NCBI GenBank assembly: GCA_033439685.1
Contig: JAUEDM010000007.1
Coordinates: 1,488,001-1,552,000, forward strand
Origin: Apodospora peruviana
Lineage: Eukaryota; Ascomycota; Sordariomycetes; Sordariales; Lasiosphaeriaceae
DNA length: 64,000 nt
Reading direction: 5' to 3'
The notes beneath the pieces are model-generated. The model searched no databases, had not been told where the DNA came from, and worked only from the letters and a program-made list of their open reading frames with translations. Shown in pieces: positions 9,982 through 20,439 of the stretch; the stretch's first letter is position 1, and the number at the start of each line of letters is the position of its first letter. The position numbers were made by a program, and so were the translations under genes.

Positions 9982-11390
9982 CTTTGAAAAGAATATGGCA
10001 GACAAACTCGGCTCCAGGCATGTGGGAAGCCCACTGAGGATTGCTTAGGTGGCAAGTAGGTGAGCAGAAAGTGAGTTCGACTCCATTAGCTTTGAGTTTT
10101 ATACCATTAGCATTAGTTTGACTCCATCAGCTATCTTGCGGTAGAACACCGGTAGGACGATGACAGCGATCGGTCGCAAAGGACTGGCAAACGACTGACA
10201 GCATTTACCACTTGGTAATGCACTATAGACAAGAAGCACGAGAACACGAGAAGCTGGAACGACTGTTTGCTCACTAGTGGACGCCGAAGCCGTCCTTGGT
10301 TCCGGAAAAAACCCGGACGGAAGATTGAAGGTCAACCAACTGCGATTGTTGGGATAAAGAAAGGATGCAACTTAGCTTTCCAGCATGGGAAGAACAGATA
10401 GCTGTGTCCTTTTCCGTTCTTAAAGGGACGACGAGAGATCAAGCTTTTGTGCTCCTTTCCGTCGGGTTATGATGATGAAATTTGAGGGCATTCCCAGATG
10501 TATATCTCAATGCGTGGCCCAGAAACACGGTGTTGCCCGATCAGTTCAAGCTCACACTAGGTAGTTTCTGAAGCACGCTAAAGCTAGCAGTCGTCAACCT
10601 CTACGGGTTACAACTTGTAAGAAAGGAAATAGAGGGTGAAAGGGACGAATTATATCAGATCGCAGGCAAGCAAGCCATTGCATTGAAATCGCAAGCGCTC
10701 GATGGGAGGCAGACACCGTCAGCCAATCACTGCTTATCGACAGGGATTCTGCGCTGATGTGTTGTCTCTTCTCAGCAGGCGCAGGCAGTCAGCGAAACAA
10801 AGACCTTGGCCATGTGGTAATGTGACCAATCAGAGCCGTTCTCTGATGGCCAGCCTCCCGGCCTCCACCCGAAGTGGACCTCTTAGCGAGCTCGATCTCA
10901 GGGACCGGACCCACCCCTGAACCCCAGTTCCCCAGTCGCCAGTCGCGACGGGACAGGACCAGGGACGCAGCAGCAGCAACAGACGAGCTCGCTCTCCTCT
11001 CCGTCAACCCCGATCCAAAAAACCAGCCTCCTCGTCCACCACAATCCACCGCCATCACGTAAACCCGCCCCCCTCCCCCCCAACGACCATCCCATCCGAA
11101 CATCTTGTCGACGACACAAAGTGGCAGCGGCCTCATCCGCATTGTCCCGATTTTCAACCCCAGTGTCCATCCAACTGTGAGTCCTACTTTCGCAATTTCC
11201 CGCGTCATTGGGCTGCAACGACGAAGCGATACTTCAGAGCTGTAAACAAGGCATTGAACCGGCGCAACCCCCTATATCGCGGCCGAATTCCGCGCGTACG
11301 GCGGTGGCAAAACGCGTACATGCGGCTAACCCAAGTTTTACTCCAGATTCCGCGCATAGCTAAATGTCGATTTGACCGCCGCCTCCAGCC
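9982..11390. promoter_or_regulatory. divergent intergenic region
   Basis: About 1.4 kb lie between the Cys-rich gene start (minus) and the Mpv17-like gene start (plus). No gene is supported. A strong donor-like GTGAGT at 11177 and a CTCCAG just before the ATG (11385-11390) could bound a 5' leader intron of the Mpv17-like gene; this is inference only. A 12-bp near-repeat (actccattagc / actccatcagc) occurs near 10080-10130. Confidence 0.4.
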
Positions 11391-12457
11391 ATGTCATCGC
11401 TTAAGATTGAGCGGGATGTTCACAAGACCGTTGTCGACAACGTTGTCGGCAACGGCAACGGTGTCGGTGCCATGACCAAGGGCCTCGTCGGCTCGACCGC
11501 CGCCGCCGTAACCGAAGCCGCCACCGGAAACCTCCCCGGCACCAGCGGCAAGCACCCCATCTCCGAGGTTGTTGGCACCGCCATCACGGGTGGCAGACAG
11601 AATGCGGGCACCAAGGGTTACCTGGCTGTATGTTTATAGCATCATATTTTCCTGTTCCTCTCCTCGAAAGGCTTGACAAGACGACGGAAGCCTACCTACA
11701 TTACACGATACAGACCCCCGAGACTAACTCCTCACCTCTTTCATTCAGGCATACATCAAGCAGCTAGAAGACAACCCGCTGCGCACCAAGATGCTCACCG
11801 CAGGCACCCTCGCCGGCGCCCAGGAGCTGATCGCCTCGTGGCTGGCCAAGGACCGCAACAAGCATGGCAACTACTTCACCTCGCGCGTCCCCAAGATGGC
11901 GACCTACGGCGCCCTGGTCAGCGCGCCCCTAGGGCACTTTTTGATCTGGGCTCTGCAAAAAACCTTCAAGAACCGCACCAGCTTGCGGTCCAAGATACTG
12001 CAGATCCTTGTCAGCAACCTGATCGTACGTCTTTCCTTGCTCTACACCTTCATATGTCCCACATATACTAATATGCAAATCCTTACAGATCGCCCCCATC
12101 CAAAACTCCGTCTATCTCGTTGCAATGGCGCTCATCGCCGGCGCCCGTACCTTCCATCAGGTGCGCGCTACCGTGCGCGTCGGCTTCTGGAAGGTGATGC
12201 GCGTCAGCTGGATCACGTCGCCCATCTGCCTCGCCTTTGCGCAAAAGTTCCTCCCTGAGAGCACCTGGGTGCCCTTCTTCAACCTCGTCTCCTTCATCAT
12301 CGGCACCTACATCAACACCGTCACCAAGAAGAAGCGCCTCGCGGCCCTGCGCAAGAAGCATTTCGGCGACAGCAGCGGCCGGCCTGCCGGTGGTTCCATG
12401 GCCGGCGGACCCCGTCCGGAAGATTACCCTCCTCTGGGGCCGAATCCCCCGTATTAG
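11391..12457 (+). CDS. Mpv17/PMP22 family integral membrane protein, three exons
   Basis: The protein belongs to the Mpv17/PMP22 family of four-helix membrane proteins found in peroxisomes or the inner mitochondrial membrane; Sym1 is the yeast mitochondrial member. Exons are 11391-11627, 11749-12024 and 12089-12457, joined at phase 0 (GTATGT...TTCAG with branch CTAAC; GTACGT...TACAG), giving 293 aa. Family landmarks in order are the YIKQLEDNPLRTKMLTAG entry into helix 1, a central YGALVSAPLGHFLIW helix, and the C-terminal half with IAPIQNSVYL, an amphipathic segment, and WVPFFNLVSFIIGTYIN as the last membrane segment. The first 75 residues are an extra soluble leader, common in fungal PMP22-type members and absent from yeast Sym1. 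The basic C-terminal tail is followed by a Gly/Pro-rich end. Which organelle it serves cannot be decided from sequence. Confidence 0.9.
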
Positions 12458-13465
12458 ATGTTGAGTGAGAATTTGATCCGGAAGGTTAACGGTGTAAGGA
12501 GGACGGTGGCTGTATGGGGAAATGAGGGGGTTTCCGACCTCGATGCCTAGACGATAAATCTATCAGTTGGATTATAAGGAAGCTTATGTGGCAGGTAAGT
12601 CAGTACCGTGCTCAATAAGAAATGTGCGGGTGGGGTGGTTGAGCAAAATCGAACGGCACAAACTTGAAACAGTACAAAAGGGGGTGGTTTTACCTTGGAT
12701 ATGGTCGAAGGGCTGAGAGAAAGAAGAGAAGACATGGGTCGCCAGGATAGTAATTAGCGGTGACCCTAGCGGGCAGTTGGAAGCATGCAAAGGGACCGAC
12801 TGTTTTGTCATGTCGCTCCTGTGTGTTGTGTGTGTGATGTATAATCCCAGTCTTGTTACGTTATTTGAAATAGTATTTTTATTGTCTCGTTCTTGTTTTT
12901 CTGCGAGCACGGATGAGCGCAGATGAACAAATAATTATTGCTCGATAACTTGCTTACTCTCCTAGCTCTCAGCCTGTTTGGTCATGGTAGGTTTGCTTCA
13001 TTTCATGTCTGCATGTCCGTCTCTGGTTAGATAGCTCCGGTTGACAAAGGCAGAACCTCTCTAGCACATCAGACTTTCTTAGTACGACATACTGAATGCC
13101 TCCTAACCGCAGTCAGGGGGTGCAGCAGACTTCTGGTTCGCCTCATATAACCACTGACTCGGCATGTCCTCTTCTCCTTGACACCGTTGGCAAATGCGCT
13201 GTCCTTGCGAAGCGTATGCCTTTCACTAACATGTCCTGACTCCTGAGACGCCTTGGTTCGGTTGAGTGGCTCGATACTATTTGTGAGAAATCCTTCGAAT
13301 CCCATATCGACTGGGCAACATTGAGTGGGTAACGAGCGTAGAGCAGGCCTCGTGGCCGTATAACAGCCTTCTGTAGCTGAACAACGAAGAACATCTGTCT
13401 CTTCGACAACCATCAGGCCTAGGATATGCTGGATGTCTGGTCCTGTGTCGAACGACCTGACTCCC
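12458..13465. other. convergent intergenic region
   Basis: About 1 kb between the 3' ends of the Mpv17-like gene and vps22. It contains T-rich and TG-rich stretches near 12800-12900 that could belong to 3' untranslated regions. Open frames here are short and do not read as coding. Confidence 0.5.
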
Positions 13466-14341
13466 TCATCCAGGCATGACACCGCTGCCGCTACCGCCGC
13501 CAAGTTCCTGACTCTCGAGCATAAATCCCGGGCTCCAGTACTCCCACTCGTCGCTGTGCTTATCGACCCAGAGCATGCCCTCGCCCACGAGATCCTCGAG
13601 CGCCGTCTGGGCGCGGGCCCTCGCCCACCGCAGGTTGACCATGAGCATCGACACGCTGACGTAGCCCAGCACCTGGACGGCCTCGAGCACGGCGCTCTGG
13701 TCCGTGTTGAGCTCCTTGGGAACGGAGCGGATATACGGCTTACTGCCGACCTTGATGACCGAGTAGGCCGAGCCGAGCGGTTCCAGCGTGGCGACCGCGC
13801 GGAGGATATCATCCCTGATTTTCCCAGTTAACGTGGAAAACAAACAAAAGAGATGCAGAGAGAGAGGGGGGGAAGTAAGTACTGACTCTGTAATCTCACT
13901 AGCCCCCTCCATCCTTCTCCTCATAATCTCCTCCCTCACCTTCCGGACCTCAATCAAGCCACCATTCTCTCCCCGTGTCTCGCCGCAGACCTCGACCACC
14001 TTCACGGCCAGCTCAAAGTAGAAATCGTTGACGCTCCTGCCCAGCAGCTGCGCCCAGATGGACGACCCCCCGGCAGAGGACGACTGGGTGTTGCTGCTCG
14101 CCAGCGGATCGACGCCGATGGCGGCGCACATGCGGGCGAACTGGGCGCGGAAGGTCGGGTTCGAGCGTATGTCCTTGGCGTGCGTCTGGGCGAACTGCTG
14201 TAGCAGCGAGCGGAAGACGGACAGCTGCGTCTCGAGGGCGGCGGCGTTGGTGGTGCGTAGGTTGGAGCCGTGGCTGGCGTACTGGGCCGAGGTGAGCCGG
14301 CTGCGGTCAAAGGCCGCGAGGCCGACGCCTTTCCGGGACAT
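13466..14341 (-). CDS. vps22: ESCRT-II complex subunit Vps22/Snf8, two exons
   Basis: Vps22 (Snf8/EAP30) is the central subunit of ESCRT-II, which sorts ubiquitinated membrane proteins into multivesicular bodies at the endosome. Exons are 14341-13887 and 13814-13466; the 72-nt intron has GTCAGT and ends ATCAG, giving 267 aa, close to the usual 230-260. The N-terminus has the family start (MSRKGVGLAAF) and a coiled-coil helix with a QLSVFRSLLQQFA core. The two winged-helix domains follow. The join restores ASEITEDDILRAV, the family's E-DDI-RA segment, and the second winged helix has VLGYVSVSMLMVNLRWARAR and GMLWVD. The intron has a modest donor but frame and conservation both support the join. 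The gene is tandem with aar2 upstream on the same strand. Confidence 0.93.
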   Translation of the reverse strand: MSRKGVGLAAFDRSRLTSAQYASHGSNLRTTNAAALETQLSVFRSLLQQFAQTHAKDIRSNPTFRAQFARMCAAIGVDPLASSNTQSSSAGGSSIWAQLLGRSVNDFYFELAVKVVEVCGETRGENGGLIEVRKVREEIMRRRMEGASEITESVLTSPPLSLHLFCLFSTLTGKIRDDILRAVATLEPLGSAYSVIKVGSKPYIRSVPKELNTDQSAVLEAVQVLGYVSVSMLMVNLRWARARAQTALEDLVGEGMLWVDKHSDEWEYWSPGFMLESQELGGGSGSGVMPG

Positions 14342-14930
14342 TTCTACTAAAAGAAGCGATAGTGTTGCGGGATAACCTAGGTTATTATGTTTATTTGTGA
14401 GTGAGGTGTTGAACTTGATGCTACCTTAGGTATGATGTCAACGGATGGTGGGGAGAAGCGACGCAGTAGATGAATGAATGAATGAACGACATCGGTGCAG
14501 TGCCTGAACCCCGCCGTCGCTCACCATACTGCCGCCGAAAGAAATTATATGGATACCACGGTTTCTCACTTTGATAATCGGTCAAAAACATGGAAATGAG
14601 ACGAACCACATCATTCCATGGAAATTCGAAGTATCGTTCATCGGTAATATCTGTATCTAAAATAAGTCGTCTATTTGCAAGTTGCAACCCTTCTTGTCCA
14701 CATCACACATCCCCCAACGCCCGGACTGCTGCTAATAAGTGAACTCGCATCTCAAGCGGACGGTTGGTATAGTTCCAAGTCAAATAAAACTCTCACTCCC
14801 TTTATTGATAGCCTTTTATCCTCTTGGTATCATACCTGTGTAGCCCCTTCCTATGTAACCCCTATAACCCGATACCTCAAGCTCATTCCGTAGTCAGCTT
14901 CATATCCACCTTCTCATAGCACTCGTTCAG
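14342..14930. other. intergenic: vps22 promoter and aar2 3' end
   Basis: About 590 bp between two minus-strand genes. It contains a short tgaatgaatgaatgaac run near 14470-14485. No gene is supported. Confidence 0.5.
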
Positions 14931-16370
14931 CTAAAAAGACACCAGCCCAGCCTCTCGTCCATTCTCGTCCACATCCACAATCAAGGGCAAATAGTCATCA
15001 TCCTCACCATCAACATCAACAGCCGCGCCACCACCGTCTGCCTTGTCCTCCTCTTGCTCTTCCTTCTCCTCGTCTCTGCCAGTCGTAAGACCAAGATCCC
15101 ACTTGAACTGCCACAGGAACCCCTCGAGGTTGCGCAAGGCGTTGCCGACCGCCTTCTGGTCAGGCGTCGCGCATTTCCCCAGCTCAAGCGACAGCATCTC
15201 GTCCAATCGGTGCTTGTACACGGTCAGCGCGCGCCGCAACTTGCGGCCAAACTGCGGGACGTAGTTGAACAACAGTTTATTGTTCGGTAAATCTGGTCTT
15301 CTTGGTGGTTCAGACGCGATATCCAGCTCCTTAGATCCTTTTAATCCGTCGTGGACCCCATAACTGGCCGAGTGGGACAACTGGGCGTGGAGAGAGTGTA
15401 TGAGATTTCGGCAGAGCACCGGGTGCGACCGCACGAGCGTCCACGACCGGAGCATGATCTTGAGCACAAAGTCTAGCCACTGCGTCAGGCATGCGGCATT
15501 CCTCAGGTCTGTCGCCATGATATAGGTGAACTGCATCTCGGCCACGATGTCGTTCTCGGTGATGTTGGCGGTTGGATTACCGAGTAGGGCCGTCACCCGG
15601 GCTGAGGTATCGCCGGCGTCTTCCTTGGTGAGCATCTTGTCCAAGATATACAGGTCGGCCAGATCGTCCTCAAATAGGAAGCTGAACTCGCTGGTTATGG
15701 ACGTCTGGTGGGCCGTAGCGCGGTGGTACGGAAACTGGTGCTCCCTCTTGACCGAGTCCGATGAGTCAACGAGCCACTCGTTGCTGCACGTTTTGTTTGT
15801 GACCCTCTGGAGAAATGTATCTGATATTGCCCAGGTCAGTTCCCGCCATACTAGGATGGCCTCGATGGGCCTGCTGGGCGGAGGCCCATATTGAGGAGCT
15901 CCCGGTTTCGGTGAGGCGGTGTTCACGCCCGGCGAAGCGCTGAGTCTGGCCGAGTTAGCCTCGCCCTCACGCAGGTCGAAGGACCGGAGAGTAGGGTATA
16001 TGGTCTCGATGTTGGCTTTTCGCTCCACGACCTCGGTCTTGCTTGCCACTTCTCCCAGGACCTCGTTGTACTTGTCCCATTGCTTCAGCCGTATTTCCGG
16101 GTTTGATTCTGTGAAATACCAATATCCGCACCGGCCGGGCAGTCGACTTGCTCCTGACTGTGGCTCCGTCTCTGCATCTACCCAGAGAAAATGCGGCCCT
16201 TGGGGGATATCTCGAAAGCCGTCATCGCCTTTCTTTACGGTCCGGAAGGCGACAATGTCATGGCCAACTTGAATGTTCGCAGGCAGGCCTAGAAGTAGGA
16301 AGACATCTCCGGTATCGAGACAGTTCGGCTGTGAAGAAGACACTCCTCTCTCTTTGCTGATTGTGGCCAT
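14931..16370 (-). CDS. aar2: U5 snRNP assembly factor Aar2
   Basis: Aar2 binds Prp8 in the cytoplasm during U5 snRNP biogenesis and is displaced by Brr2 in the nucleus. Loss impairs splicing (in yeast, of the MATa1 transcript). The single-exon frame encodes 479 aa from an ATG. The N-terminal beta domain starts with DVFLLLGLPANIQVGHD and continues to GFRDIPQGPHFLWV, the usual Aar2 signature. The C-terminal helical domain has EFSFLFEDDLADLYILDKML and AEMQFTYIMATDL. A Pro/Ser-rich linker near residues 130-170 joins the domains. The C-terminus is an acidic Asp/Glu-rich tail. Length exceeds yeast Aar2 (355 aa), mostly in linker and tail, as in other filamentous fungi. No intron is needed, which is mildly ironic for a splicing factor but common. 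Confidence 0.9.
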   Translation of the reverse strand: MATISKERGVSSSQPNCLDTGDVFLLLGLPANIQVGHDIVAFRTVKKGDDGFRDIPQGPHFLWVDAETEPQSGASRLPGRCGYWYFTESNPEIRLKQWDKYNEVLGEVASKTEVVERKANIETIYPTLRSFDLREGEANSARLSASPGVNTASPKPGAPQYGPPPSRPIEAILVWRELTWAISDTFLQRVTNKTCSNEWLVDSSDSVKREHQFPYHRATAHQTSITSEFSFLFEDDLADLYILDKMLTKEDAGDTSARVTALLGNPTANITENDIVAEMQFTYIMATDLRNAACLTQWLDFVLKIMLRSWTLVRSHPVLCRNLIHSLHAQLSHSASYGVHDGLKGSKELDIASEPPRRPDLPNNKLLFNYVPQFGRKLRRALTVYKHRLDEMLSLELGKCATPDQKAVGNALRNLEGFLWQFKWDLGLTTGRDEEKEEQEEDKADGGGAAVDVDGEDDDYLPLIVDVDENGREAGLVSF

Positions 16371-19300
16371 CGGGAGTTTGTGAGTTTAATGCATCAGGGC
16401 AACATTTCCATTGAGACTCAAATTCGGGGTCATTGATGGTGGACGCGGATGGTACTTTGGTTGTGGTGTTGGGGAATCGAGCGAATCCCCACTGCGCTAA
16501 GATGCGCCCATTCTTTAATTCCTCCAACTTCACTGCTTCCATCAACCCTTGCAGCAAAGGCAATGCAGGACGCGCAAGATGAGATGAAAATGCCTTTCAC
16601 AATGCAGGATAACAATCTCGATATCAACCTGTTGGCCATCTTCCCAAAATGATAAACCGACAGTGGCATGTTAATTGAAGAGCCTTCTTTCCCAACAACC
16701 TGGTTATTTCGATGATGCCAACAATATCAAGAATATTTTACGGAGTACTGCTCCTCCGTAGGTAAGTCAAAGGTGGTCGGCGGGCGTTTTAACCCTGGAC
16801 GGCTAATCCCCTAATATGGGTGTATGGCTATTATTCGTGTTGATGGTGGCTTATTATCCCAAACGTCGATCATGTTGACTTGCAGTAGCCATGGAATTGG
16901 TTTCCTTTCAGTGGGTGGGTGATGATCCGGACTGGTGGGGGTAGTGTCGTTCTGTCATGTGGTGATGTGCCGGCCACTCCCTGGATTATTAATATTAGAG
17001 CCATTTATTCTGGAATAGAGCCACCCACATATTGCCGGCCGTACAGTATGAATTCAACCAAGCATAGATAGCGTGAATGGGGACTATTTTAGCTCGTCAG
17101 CCACGCGACTTGCGGCTCCCTGGGGAAAAGAAGCTTAAACGAACCTGAGTCCTGAAGAACGTCCCCAGGTTCTGTCAGTGTCGTGCTGCGTGACCATGGA
17201 CGCCCTGTTCAAAAAGATGGAAGCGAACTGAAACTAAAAGCCGAGACGACGGGAGCGCGCTCCAACGGTAATCCAACCTGCAAGAGCCCACGTACCCACG
17301 TCACATGCCCCGGCCAGCGTTCCGTTAAGTAGCGGTCGCACCTCCTGCTCAATTCTCTCCGGGTCCGTGGATGCTCCAGCTGTCGTCGGTTCGGAATCTC
17401 ACCAGCTCCTTCCACCTTTGAATAATCGATATAACCCGAACATGTCATCATGACGATATCCGTTGCAGCAGCGAAATGAAAATGGCGATGGAGATGGATG
17501 CTTTCATTGCCTCCCATCCCATCCCATTCCTTCTCGCTTTGACCTCCATTTTACGACTCGACATTTTCGAATCGCGTACCCGAACACCCAGCCTCATGCT
17601 TGGCACTGATCGGCGCAGCCTATGCTGAACTTAACCTCCACAGTACATTTAACGGAGCTCTCCCCGAGCATGCATCGACAGGGAACGGGAGTTTCACTCA
17701 GCCATGTCCCTTCGTTCGTATCGTACATGCGTTAACCCCATGTACGGTAATCTCCAGGTGCAACCTGACCAACCCGTGAAGTTGCATAGAGGTATGCACT
17801 CAAGCAATCAGCCGGACGGCCCTAACTTTCCTGAGGTGCTCTCTGTTACGCCGACCTTTCTCCAGACCGTCACGTCACTGCCAAGGCCTCCGGAAGACCA
17901 AATTACAGACGTCCAACACTCGGAAGATGCTCGAGATGCTCGTCACTGTCTCAGAATATTGGAGCCCCCGTTATCATTCCGAATGGAGCTTCGTGGCTGA
18001 CTGACGTGAATGGCAAAGCACAGCTGCGGCCTGTCTCGTATTGCTTCACGCCCGGAGACCGAGCGACAATCCTTGTACGATTCGGCCACCGGAATCCCGC
18101 TTCTCTGCTCTGGCCTTTGCCCGAATATCCCGCTGGCAGCGCATCACCACAGACGAGGCCAATCCTGCCTGATCATGAAAAAGGTTGGTTGCATTCACGG
18201 CTCCGATGAGACGTATCCCGCTTCTATTGACATTGGCCCGCATCTAATATCACAATAGGGAGCATGTTCACCCGCGGGAAAATGGCATATCAAATGACTG
18301 TACGTCTGGCGTCATCATACACTCTGTATGTGAAAGCATCCCTTGTTAGCCACCTCAGGCCTAGCTACATACAACTTAGACGCGACCGTTGTGCTACACA
18401 AGCGACCAAGTCCACACCAAGCTAGTGTATGTAGCAAGATCCTGACGACGATCCGGCACTGTGCGACGGAACAAGGCAAGTCCTTCTTTGTGTGTTCTCT
18501 TCTTTTGCTATTCCGAAAAGTGTGGTTACACAAGACTAGAGCACCCACGAGGTGCAGCAAGGGTGCTTCTGCAGACCGACCCGGCCAGGCCAGGCCAAGC
18601 CATGCCATGCGCCGCTTGCTCCCCGCCCGCCCTCGTATGTGTAAGTACGTCTCCGTCTGTACCTGACACGACAACACACGCTCACTTGCCCGGCGCGAAC
18701 TCAAATACCCGATCCCCTTTTACCCTCCACGTAAACAACCTATCTAAAAAGCAGTTCCCGGTCCGGCTTCGTCATGCTCGACGAGGGACGGCGTGCGCCT
18801 GCCCACCCGCCTGCATTGCCCACGCGCTGCTGCAGGACAGAAAAAGACCATTTACTCACCAAAAGTTACGTAGTAGCTTTGATCAACCCACGCCGTGCCC
18901 CGTCTTCACGTCACACTAAGGCAGGTTTCCCATGTACACACTTCCCGACGTCCCTGGCTACCGCTGCCCTACAGATCTGACCCACGGCCCGGCGCGGGAG
19001 AGGCAAAGACGGACGGGAACGACCTTACTGGAAAATGCGCCCCCTATCCCGCCCCTTAGTTTGGTTCTCACACACCCCCCGGCCGGACCCATTGGCAAAA
19101 GTAAATGCACGTCATATTCCTGACCGGTTATCCATCCTTTCCCGCTGAGCCTCATCATGATGTAAGACTAAATGCAACGCTGCTCATTGGCTCAACCGGC
19201 GCTCACTCGCTCCACCTGAGTAAATATAGGCAAGAAAAGGAGAAATAATAACACGCCTATGAACACCAAACAAGATAATTATGACGCCGCAAGGCAGATA

Positions 19301-20439
19301 AATGCACCGTCGCCACAAAGAACAGTAGTACATAGCCCACCGAGATTCCAAGCCTATCGACTTGCAATTCTAGCATCTTTCTGGGAAGGATAGCAACCTA
19401 GGTTAAGTGAGTACCTATTTGAGCGGCGCCGTTACAATACTATCACAATTCATCAGGGGGGGCATGAAACTTCTTGATACTCAATACTTTCATTTGAGTC
19501 CCATATTACTATTGCTACCTGTCCAAACTCTTAAATAGCAGATGCACACCTCCTCTGAATTGTTTTCCTCACACGCCGTGTTTCTCATGCAATAGCCCAT
19601 AGGCCACAGAAGTTCTCCTCCTGCCAACCCCTTTTACTTCCCACTTCGCACCTCTATCCTCCTATCTTGTTCCCACCCAAATATTTCCTAAAACCAATTA
19701 ATCTGTTTGGGCAGGCCTGTTGATTAATATGATGTTTATTCTGTCCGTCCAGTGCGAACAAGGAAACTTTATGTTTTGTGACACGAGGAAACTGTGTTGG
19801 TGCATGGCGGGGGTATCAAAGGGTATAATCGCAGCAGCAACACGGAACAGCCTTCAATGATATAAGACCAGATGCAAAAGCCTCCTATTAACCACACACA
19901 TGCACGCTCCTCATGCCGGGGTTTCCCAGGGTCACCATGACATCAGCCGCTCCCACCGAACACCATCCACCCGCTTATGCAATATGATTGTCAGAAAAGG
20001 AGATGGTAGGAAAACAAGTTTAGATAGGGCACCTGTGGACCCGTTCAACGCTGGACCCCATAAGTAATAGAGATACGAAAACAAATAACACAACTGAAAC
20101 TCGTTTGGCAAGTATTAATGTAAACTCGAAAGACTGGGAAGCGCTGATACCAGGTCTGAACCGAAGTGGTAGTAGTTGTCTGAAACCCAAGTCGTGAGGT
20201 GCAGGAAGCAGGAATCAAGAAGCCAGTGAGCCTGAAGAGATCAGACACCATGATGTTTTGGGCGCAAGGCTGTTCCACCCATTACTCGTTGGGTGTTTGC
20301 CCGCCAGTTGCCAACCGCCATCGTATTAGTGATTGGGCTGTCCGCCGTTATTATCTGCAACACCCAAACCCGGTCAGGAAAACAAGCCCTGCAAGAAAAA
20401 ACCCACCGCCCCCCCCCCCCCCCAAAAAAAAAATCAGGA
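16371..20439. other. 4-kb gene-poor intergenic region
   Basis: This lies between the aar2 start and the con7-like stop, both on the minus strand. I tested the open frames here by eye (the longest about 150 codons) and none shows domain-like composition or splice-joined continuation. A TACGGAGTACTG motif occurs at 16739-16750. The stretch 18575-18610 has short gccaggccaagccatgcc-type imperfect repeats. The right end is the con7 3' flank and holds a C15A10 tract. Confidence 0.5.
20409..20433. repeat. C15A10 composite homopolymer
   Basis: Fifteen C followed directly by ten A on the plus strand, starting seven bases past the con7 stop codon. Seen from the gene it is T10G15 in the 3' untranslated region. 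It is one of several such tracts in the window. Confidence 0.95.

Noticed and set aside
10789..11208. 139-codon minus-strand frame in the Mpv17-like gene upstream region
   Set aside because: Gly/Arg/Trp-rich composition typical of GC-rich non-coding DNA; no family or splice continuation.
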